The notes under the pieces: model-generated
Told to the model about the DNA's origin: nothing
What the model saw: only the letters and a program-made list of their open reading frames with translations
Databases searched by the model: none
Position numbers and translations under genes: made by a program
Shown: positions 31,159-36,814 of the stretch, piece after piece
Numbering within the stretch: the first letter of the stretch is position 1
Layout of the letters: each line of letters starts with the position of its first letter
Assembly (NCBI GenBank): GCA_030627905.1
Contig: DAOVRZ010000051.1
Location: 1 to 36,814, forward strand
From: JAGMES01 sp023128035
GTDB lineage: Bacteria; Bacillota; Halanaerobiia; DY22613
DNA: 36,814 nucleotides
Direction of reading: 5' to 3'

Positions 31159-32112
31159 ATGAAAATAAATATTAAACCTTTTCATAACAATAAATATACA
31201 TATGATGAAAATTCTATTGCTTGTTTAACTAGTTGGTTAAATCGTAATTACTTTATGATTTTTAAAGATTTATGGAATTTTAATTTTATAAACAAAAATA
31301 AACTAACTAATAATATAGGGAAAAGAATAGTATTTTATGAAAAATGTAATCTATTTTATCTTGATTATTACCATGGAATAAAGTTGACTAAACATGATAC
31401 TGTAAAATGTCTAGATGTAGTAGGATATATAACAAATGAGTTAAATAATGGTCACCCGGTACTTCTGTTAATTGATGTTTTTTGGTTACCTTGGTGTGAT
31501 GATTATCAAAAGCAGCACCAATTACATTATTGTCTTGCTTTAGGTCATAAACACAACAATATTATTTGTCTTGAAAATCATTTTGATTTAAAAGATAGAG
31601 AAGTAATTTTGCCAATTAGTAACTTGATCAAAAGTTTAGATTCCTTTTATACATATGAAATTAGTAAAAGGGAGTTGATACTATCTAATTGGAGAGAATT
31701 GACAGACGAAATTTTATATAATCTTGCAATTACTGATTCGTTTAATGATATGAGGAATTTTGCTAAAGTGTTTGAAAGAGAGATGGATTTAGAAATTGAG
31801 TTTAGTGGGTATGAAGATACTCGAAATTTATGGAAAATACCACTAATACATAGAATACTACAAATTAGTAATGGAAGATATAAATTTTCAAATGTAGTAG
31901 AATATATTGCAAAAAATACTAATTGCATAGACTTATTGTTAATTGCTGACGAGTTTTTTCTAGTAGCAGAAAAATGGTATATTATAAGTAAACTAATCTT
32001 CAAAGGTTATATAAAGTCAGATATTAAGCTATTACAAAGTAAAATTGCTGATAGAATAAGGGATTTAGCTGATTGTGAAGAATCATTAGCTTGCAAATTA
32101 TCAAATATTTGA
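31159..32112 (+). CDS. BtrH/C39-like protein of a peptide-modification locus
   Basis: 317 residues. The N-terminal part (about 15-150) resembles the butirosin BtrH N-terminal domain, a papain/C39-like fold used for acyl or peptidyl transfer: Cys22 in ACLTSW, a long Asn/Lys-rich stretch, GHPVLLLIDVFWLPW, and HYCLALGHKHN supplying a His. The C-terminal 160 residues are helical and unassigned. Such proteins occur in NRPS, aminoglycoside and RiPP clusters. A nearer ATG at 31159, preceded by AGGAGA, is preferred to that at 31144. The gene is markedly AT-richer than those to its left, and it stands before a methyltransferase and a ycaO relic, so a peptide natural product locus is likely. Substrate unknown. 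Confidence 0.6.
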   Translation: MKINIKPFHNNKYTYDENSIACLTSWLNRNYFMIFKDLWNFNFINKNKLTNNIGKRIVFYEKCNLFYLDYYHGIKLTKHDTVKCLDVVGYITNELNNGHPVLLLIDVFWLPWCDDYQKQHQLHYCLALGHKHNNIICLENHFDLKDREVILPISNLIKSLDSFYTYEISKRELILSNWRELTDEILYNLAITDSFNDMRNFAKVFEREMDLEIEFSGYEDTRNLWKIPLIHRILQISNGRYKFSNVVEYIAKNTNCIDLLLIADEFFLVAEKWYIISKLIFKGYIKSDIKLLQSKIADRIRDLADCEESLACKLSNI

Positions 32113-32220
32113 AGCCAATTCTCTAAAAACTATAAATAATTAATAAATAGTTAATATTTGTTATCAATAGTAACACTTTAATCTTAGTACACTTTTTAGA
32201 GTGGGTTAACTAAAAATAGA

Positions 32221-32285
32221 TTGACATAATAGTTAAAGTTACTGTGTTATGTCTCTAAGTGATAAATTGGTTTTAATTATCACTT
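32221..32285 (+). promoter_or_regulatory. Promoter with two consecutive palindromes before the Trm112-methyltransferase gene
   Basis: TTGACA (32221-32226) with TGTTAT (32245-32250) at 18-nt spacing. GACATAA (32223-32229) and TTATGTC (32247-32253) form an inverted repeat that spans both promoter elements. A second perfect pair, AAGTGATAA (32257-32265) and TTATCACTT (32277-32285), lies in the leader. The layout suits a dimeric repressor plus a leader hairpin. Confidence 0.5.
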
Positions 32286-32322
32286 GACGATTCAAGATGA
32301 TATGAAAGGAGAGTGTATCAAA

Positions 32323-33324
32323 ATGAAAGAAAATCTAATTGATTTATTGGAATGTCCCCTTTGTCATAATAAGCTGTCTTGGAAAATAGAAAGGATTAAT
32401 GCACAAGATATCATTTCAGGTCTAGCAAGATGCACAAAATGTTTATGTGAATATCCAATTTACGATTCAATTGCTTTATTTTTAGAACCAAAATTACAGA
32501 ATATGAAAATATGGAAACGCAAAGAAGAATATATAAAAAGACATTATGATAAAAATTTAGAAAAAATGCAAAAATTATTAAATACTCCTATCAATGAATT
32601 ATCTGCCTCAGATTTATTAATTCGAGCTAATTTGATGCGTAATTGTGGAAAATACGATGAAGTAACCAAATTAATACAATTTTCTATTTCAAAATCAATG
32701 TTAAATGATTGTTTTGAAACAATTGACATTCTAATAAAAAAATGTATTAATTCTATAAAAGATTATGATGGAGTGATCCTTGATATTGCTTCAGGTAAAG
32801 GGTACTTAGCCTTTAAATTACTAAATGAATTCTCTGGGCAATTGGTTATGAGCGATATCAATCCAGCAGTACTTAAGCAAAATTTTGATATGATGAATGA
32901 ACTTGATATGAATAAAGATGTAAGTTTTGTGGCATTTGATGTTAAAAAATCTCCTTTTAAAGATCATTCTTTCAGCATGATGACTACCTTATTGGGACTT
33001 CAAAATATATTTTATTCTCAAAATGTATTAAAAGAATTAAAGAGAATTTGTTGTGGCAAATTCTATTCTATATCGTCTTTTTGCAAAGAAGAAGATACTG
33101 TAAATGTACAGGAATTAGTAAGACGTGGTTTGGAATCAATGTGGCTTCGTCTAAACTATGAAAAGTTATTTGAACTTTCTGGTTGGAAACTCGAATGTCT
33201 TAGTTCTCAATTTGTCAATGCACCAGTTGTTGAAACTGACAATATTCTTAAATCAGTAAGTGCTATTACGAAATTTCCTTTGAAAAGTACAATTTTTGAA
33301 TATTGCCTGACCGTGGCAATTTAA
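32323..33324 (+). CDS. Trm112-like zinc-finger fused to SAM-dependent methyltransferase
   Basis: 333 residues. The N-terminus (1-60) is a Trm112-like zinc ribbon: Cys-Pro-x-Cys in LECPLCHNKL and Cys-x2-Cys in RCTKCLCEYPI. Residues 130-320 form a class I methyltransferase with motif I LDIASGKGYLAFKLL, motif II MSDINPAV, and post-I FVAFDVKKSPFKDHSFSMM. Such fusions are found in natural product and tRNA/rRNA modifying families. The open frame starts at 32284, but the ATG at 32323 after AAAGGAGAG is right. It lies between the BtrH-like gene and the ycaO relic, so it is likely a tailoring enzyme of a peptide product (inference from context). It looks intact. Confidence 0.8.
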   Translation: MKENLIDLLECPLCHNKLSWKIERINAQDIISGLARCTKCLCEYPIYDSIALFLEPKLQNMKIWKRKEEYIKRHYDKNLEKMQKLLNTPINELSASDLLIRANLMRNCGKYDEVTKLIQFSISKSMLNDCFETIDILIKKCINSIKDYDGVILDIASGKGYLAFKLLNEFSGQLVMSDINPAVLKQNFDMMNELDMNKDVSFVAFDVKKSPFKDHSFSMMTTLLGLQNIFYSQNVLKELKRICCGKFYSISSFCKEEDTVNVQELVRRGLESMWLRLNYEKLFELSGWKLECLSSQFVNAPVVETDNILKSVSAITKFPLKSTIFEYCLTVAI

Positions 33325-33392
33325 TATAGAAAATTATCTTGTAAATATTTTAAATAAGTAATTATTTTCCTGGCTTACTGAAACTTAGCTAG

Positions 33393-33530
33393 GATCAGCA
33401 CCAAAATGTACTTCATATTACAGAATATAAGTCTGCAGAACTTTTTACCAAAGCATACCATGCACAAGGAAAATTGGTTTTACCTAAAGTCGGAGGCATT
33501 ATGACCAAATTAAAAATTAAATTATGTTGA
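33393..33530 (+). pseudogene. Orphan 45-codon coding remnant
   Basis: The open frame is bounded by TAG at 33390-33392 and TGA at 33528-33530 and has no start codon or ribosome-binding site. It reads ELFTKAYHAQGKLVLPKVGG near its middle, a protein-like composition. It may be the end of a lost gene or a broken precursor peptide; I could not assign it. The rest of the 33325-33547 gap holds nothing else recognisable. Confidence 0.3.
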
Positions 33531-33547
33531 AGTTTAGGGGATCAATA

Positions 33548-34660
33548 ATGGCTGTAAATGAAAAAAACCTTGGGCAAATAAAGATTTGCCACCACAAGAA
33601 ACGATAAATACTATTAAAAAAATACTTTATAATAATAAAATAAATATTAATTTTGTTGAAAAACGTGGTCATAATGGCTATTAGTATTCAACCAGAGTTG
33701 AAATAGAAGGATTAAAAAATATTGAGTCAAACGGAAAGGGTATAACGTTAGAGTATTCTATAGCTAGTGCTTTAGCAGAATTAATGGAACGATTACAATC
33801 AAATATGTTAATCCATGGTTACTATTACAAATTTAAAAAGAATGTGAATATGGATAATTCTTTAGAGTTAGATGCCATTATCGAGATATATAAAAGTTAC
33901 TTTCAACAATGTTTTGATATGAGAGTAGACGAAAAGTTAAAGGAAATTTTAAGTAGTATTCCGGAATTATGTGAAATAAAAAACTATTATTCTATAGAGG
34001 ATGGTAGCATTGTTAGTCTACCAGAAAATACCATTAGATATCTTTGTGGGTCTAATGGTACATGTGCTGGAAACAGTAAGGAAGAGGCTATTTCACAAGG
34101 AATTTGTGAATTGTTAGAACGATATGCACTAAAAAAAATTCATTGTGATTTTTCATATATTGGTCAATTCCCTTCTGTATCTCGAAATTTATATAGTAAT
34201 ACTTATGCATACAAATTATTATTGGAAATAGAGAATAAAGGCTACACTGTTGAAGTGAAGGATTGTACTTTGGGTGGAAAAATACCTGTTTTAGGTATAA
34301 TCATTTTTAATAAAAATAAAACACGGTATAAATTTGCAATTGGATCCGACCTCAATTTTGATATCTGTCTACAACGTTGTATAACTGAAGTTTTTCAAGG
34401 TAAAAATTTTGATTTAACTTTTAGAAAAAGTATGATTCCTATTAATAATGATAATATAAGGGGGGAGAATTGTTGGAGCAATAAAGGTCCTCATAATGAA
34501 TACATAAAATCAGTAATTGATGGTTCTGGAGCCCATGTTTACGAATAATGAATATTCAAATATTGTTATGCAGCCATTTCACGAGCAATGCTTGTCTAGC
34601 TCAGAAAATCTAAAAAATTTATTAAAAATATTCAAAAATATAAGCAAAACTTTATATATA
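33548..34660 (+). pseudogene. ycaO-family cyclodehydratase pseudogene
   Basis: YcaO proteins use ATP to form azoline rings, thioamides or amidines on peptide backbones. Visible family features: GKGITLEYSIASALAELMERLQ at the N-terminal third, CGSNGTCAGNSKEEAISQGICELLERYA carrying the metal/ATP-site glutamates, VEVKDCTLGGKIPVLGIII, and SDLNFDICLQRCITEVFQG. Four lesions are visible: a one-base shift in a run of seven A (33561-33567); an in-frame TAG at 33682-33684; a frameshift near 34535-34548, after which reading continues NNEYSNIVMQPF; and truncation at the IS boundary after KTLYIR. The C-terminal ATP-site residues are lost. Poly-A indels could be sequencing errors, but the internal stop and IS insertion are separate defects. 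It is the third gene of the peptide-modification locus. Confidence 0.88.
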
Positions 34661-36335
34661 AGAGTCTGTTTCATAATTGGGCATTTTAGCCTTACAACTG
34701 TATAATTATTAGCTTGAAGTATCAAAATGCCAAAAAATAAAACAGACACAACTGATTAGTATGAATTTTAGTTCAACTAAATGGTTATATTTTCCTGTAT
34801 ATAAGTACACTAATCCCTTTTGTAAAAATATATCTTTAAAAAATGTAGCTTACTTTTTTTTTGATTTATTAAGCAACCTGACTTGTGCTAAAATTCCAAT
34901 CAAGTATCGCTTTATTTGCTAGATTACGTATCTGTTTTTTCTGATCTTTTGAAATAAAGTGTTCTATGGCATGATGAACCATTCCAAGGATCAAACGAAA
35001 CAAATCTGCCAATCTTAAATAAGTCTCAACATTCTTCTGACCTCTAACTGGGATTTTATTATGACGAAACACTTTATCTAACATGTTAGATTCAAGAGCA
35101 AAGTTTAATTCAGACTGTTTGCGAAATTTAAGCATTCCCTTCTGTAATATAGAGTTTTGTGGAACAGGGCCAAAGAATTGTGGCGATTCCTCAAACGACA
35201 GCATGATTTCTCTTGAACAGGTCTGATTTCTAATACAAGAGGAACAATGATCTAAGTTGCCACCATATATGACTTGTAGCGTATCCATATTAAAGCCAAG
35301 GTACTGAGCAACATGCCCTTCTGGACACAATACCTGACCATGCTCATTGCATGTTTCTGGAGTAAGCATGTTATTTTTTACTTGTGTGGTAACTGCAATT
35401 GAATAGTCTTTTAATGCTTTAATCTTGTTGTCGCCCTTAATATATCCCATATCGCCTATCACATATGGAATAGAGATATCCATTTCTTTTAAACGTTCTA
35501 AAGCAGGAATAAGCATATCGTGATCGGATACTTTAGCATTTACAACATTAGAGACTAAAGGCATAGGGCCTTGGGAACTTGGACAAATAACAGTTGTTTT
35601 CCTATAGCCTATGAAATACCGATTTTGATTTACTTTGATACGTTGTCTTCCGATAGCAGTGTCAGTATCAGAAAAACGAAGTTTACATGTACAGTTATCT
35701 GGATTATTACAAACGCATTCTTTTTTAAAGCCTCCTACATTAGCAAATATAGGACGTGAATCTAAACTACCTATCATCAGATTTAAGAAACCATCCATAT
35801 TTTTTGCCTGATGTACCACTTCTTTATTTAATTCATTTAGTAAATTATCATCAATTCCGAGCTGTTTACGGAATTTGCTCAAGGTAGAGTGACTGGGTAT
35901 ATTGAAACTATAGATTCCCAAGAAATTTCGATAATCCTGGTGTTTTGGCTTTCTTAGCTCACGACACATTTGACGAAATGAAGTAAATTCAGGACGAGTA
36001 AAGTACAAAAAAAGCATTCGAAATAACACAACTGGATCATAAGATTTTCTACCACGGGTGCCACTAATTGGCTCAGGAAATATTTTTCGTACAAATTCAT
36101 CTTCAATAAAAGTATTATAACTTATTAGTTCCAAATCATAACCTAATGTGCTATAATATAGGGGTGAGAACAAATCTAATTGAGTATTCAAAGCTTACAC
36201 CTCTTTCATTTGGTATTTTGGTTTGCTACCTTTATTTTACCATAATATGAATAGAGGTGTAATTTATTTTGAAAATAATTTTTTATACATACTTTTATAT
36301 ATTTATGCAACAACATCTTTTTTGAAACAGACTCT
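34661..36335 (-). mobile_element. Complete IS1182-like insertion sequence, about 1.67 kb
   Basis: Perfect 12-bp terminal inverted repeats (AGAGTCTGTTTC at 34661-34672 and its complement at 36324-36335), with a 13th matching base, enclose one intact transposase gene on the minus strand. Just inside the left end, GTCTGTTT (34664-34671) can pair with AAACAGAC (34740-34747), and GGCATTTT with AAAATGCC (34724-34731), forming a hairpin that may protect the transposase from outside transcription. No convincing target-site duplication flanks the element: TATATA is on the left and AATAATAATT on the right. The sequence on the two sides encodes different proteins, suggesting a rearrangement. Confidence 0.88.
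34869..36191 (-). CDS. IS1182-family-like transposase
   Basis: 440 residues. The N-terminal part (DUF772-like, about 40-110) has SGTRGRKSYDPVVLFRMLFLYF and NFLGI, followed by a DDE nuclease core: GSLDSRPIF with the first Asp, VIGDMGYIKG with the second, and a later Glu in the RKQSELNFALESNML region. A Cys-rich insert (about 160-170 and 315-330) may bind zinc. Length, motifs and insert match transposases of the IS1182 group. The start is TTG at 36191, preceded by GAGGTG. No frameshift is seen, so the element may be active. Confidence 0.85.
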   Translation of the reverse strand: MNTQLDLFSPLYYSTLGYDLELISYNTFIEDEFVRKIFPEPISGTRGRKSYDPVVLFRMLFLYFTRPEFTSFRQMCRELRKPKHQDYRNFLGIYSFNIPSHSTLSKFRKQLGIDDNLLNELNKEVVHQAKNMDGFLNLMIGSLDSRPIFANVGGFKKECVCNNPDNCTCKLRFSDTDTAIGRQRIKVNQNRYFIGYRKTTVICPSSQGPMPLVSNVVNAKVSDHDMLIPALERLKEMDISIPYVIGDMGYIKGDNKIKALKDYSIAVTTQVKNNMLTPETCNEHGQVLCPEGHVAQYLGFNMDTLQVIYGGNLDHCSSCIRNQTCSREIMLSFEESPQFFGPVPQNSILQKGMLKFRKQSELNFALESNMLDKVFRHNKIPVRGQKNVETYLRLADLFRLILGMVHHAIEHFISKDQKKQIRNLANKAILDWNFSTSQVA

Positions 36336-36497
36336 AATAATAATTACTTTGGTATTAGAGAGGATGAAGGTAGTAATTGTGCAATTTTGGATTCAGTCTT
36401 TAAGAATAATGGACTAAGTCCTTACTATGATGAAGACAGAACCTGGTTGGATGTAGATGAATTGAATAGTCTGAATACTGGCAATGTTCAGCAGTAA
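36336..36497 (+). pseudogene. 3' remnant of a gene truncated by the IS
   Basis: One frame is open from the IS edge to TAA at 36495-36497, about 53 codons, reading REDEGSNCAILDSVFKN and DEDRTWLDVDELNSL. It has no start codon of its own. It does not resemble the missing C-terminus of YcaO, so it belongs to another gene. The stop is followed after a few bases by the ribosome-binding site of the next gene, as in an operon. No family recognised. Confidence 0.5.
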
Positions 36498-36510
36498 GGG
36501 GGGATATGAG

Positions 36511-36814
36511 ATGAAAAGATTTCTGTTAACATTAATTCTGTTGGTAAGTGTCATGACTATAGGCTTTATGGCCTATGGTCATGACAGAGTCAATCCGATT
36601 CAGATTAATTATGATTATACTTTAGATCAGTTCTGTCCATTAAATGATGGAGATTTGGAGACGACGTTAAATCTAGATAATGGTCAGGGTGAATTCGTCC
36701 AGAATATTACTCTGGAATTTGCAGAGGTAATAAATCCCGGTAAGATTAAACTATATGTAAATGAGGTAGTTGAAGCTTTAACCTTTGGTTTTGAGTATCG
36801 TGATAGTGAAGGAA
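36511..36814 (+). CDS. N-terminal part of an exported protein (runs off the window)
   Basis: At least 101 codons, open at the window edge. The product begins with a textbook signal peptide: MKRF, a hydrophobic stretch of about 16 residues, and a cleavage region near MAYGHD. The mature part is rich in Asp, Asn and hydrophobic residues with beta-strand character (for example NITLEFAEVINPGKIKLYVNE). An AAGGGGGGATATGAG ribosome-binding site supports the ATG. It follows the truncated remnant by 13 nt and was probably cotranscribed with it. Family not recognised; a surface or pilus-associated protein is one possibility. Confidence 0.72.
   Translation, partial: MKRFLLTLILLVSVMTIGFMAYGHDRVNPIQINYDYTLDQFCPLNDGDLETTLNLDNGQGEFVQNITLEFAEVINPGKIKLYVNEVVEALTFGFEYRDSEG

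Noticed and set aside
34517..34705. Separate small gene at the end of the ycaO region
   Set aside because: It is the frameshifted continuation of ycaO followed by IS end sequence, not an independent gene.
36223..36417. Open frame of 64 codons crossing the right end of the IS
   Set aside because: It runs through the terminal inverted repeat and another frame on the right side is more protein-like.
1..36814. CRISPR array, tRNA or rRNA genes
   Set aside because: No regularly spaced direct repeats and no cloverleaf or rRNA-like sequence were seen.

Overview
The window looks like part of the chromosome of a low-GC, anaerobic, Halanaerobiales-like member of the Firmicutes/Clostridia. The clues are AT-rich coding DNA with strong AGGAGG ribosome-binding sites and frequent TTG/GTG starts, a tiny clostridial 2[4Fe-4S] ferredoxin, tandem cation/proton antiporters, and a large alpha-glucan gene set (GH57, GH133, GH15, DUF4912, CBM25). 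The lineage is inferred from gene content; no marker gene is present.

Layout. (1) 1-130: a run of hairpins resembling the right end of an IS200/IS605-type element. (2) 183-5022: a small membrane protein, a ferredoxin, then a copper-resistance block with csoR, copA, an RseC-like protein and copZ. A clear CsoR-type operator overlaps the copA promoter, and two roughly 100-nt near-perfect palindromes flank csoR. (3) 5268-7849: two paralogous CPA2 antiporters, each preceded by a copy of a related terminator, indicating a tandem duplication. (4) 8013-12530: a HAD phosphatase, decayed bacillithiol genes (bshB1, bshA), a DUF624 membrane protein, a ROK glucokinase and a decayed hprK. The three broken genes carry internal deletions compared with their families, while the genes between them look intact. 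(5) 12551-30498: a glucan/sugar-storage region. It contains two membrane-tethered glucodextranase-C-like binding proteins, a cytoplasmic CBM25 protein, a GH133 debranching enzyme, a TPR protein, a tandem HD/HD-GYP protein, an ECF S-component with a methyltransferase, a patatin-like lipase, a divergent GH57 branching-enzyme-like gene with DUF4912, a GT4 glycosyltransferase, a nucleotidyltransferase fused to a catalytically degenerate phosphomannomutase domain, a GH15 glucoamylase-like enzyme, and an HPr-like protein with Asn15 but Ser46 (Crh-like). (6) 30573-36814: an AT-richer accessory segment. It holds a relic of a probable peptide-modification (RiPP-type) locus (BtrH/C39-like protein, Trm112-type zinc finger plus methyltransferase, ycaO pseudogene), cut by a complete 1.67-kb IS1182-like insertion sequence. 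Beyond it lie an unrelated gene remnant and the start of an exported protein.

How the genes fit together. The glucan genes could build (GT4, GH57), debranch (GH133) and hydrolyse (GH15) an intracellular alpha-glucan to glucose, which the ROK kinase would phosphorylate. The HPr-like protein at the end of this operon cannot be a PTS phosphocarrier, because the His15 position is Asn. It keeps the regulatory serine, yet the only hprK in the window has lost its P-loop. Either another HPr kinase exists elsewhere or this regulatory branch has collapsed. Loss of bshA and bshB1 would likewise mean no bacillithiol unless intact copies exist elsewhere.

The most promising candidates for something new are the broken HPr-kinase/Crh-like pair, the degenerate GMPP-PMM fusion inside the glucan operon, the BtrH + Trm112-methyltransferase + YcaO combination, the structured leader and operator of the ECF gene, and the large hairpin in the csoR leader. 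All calls come from reading the sequence by eye; no database search was made.
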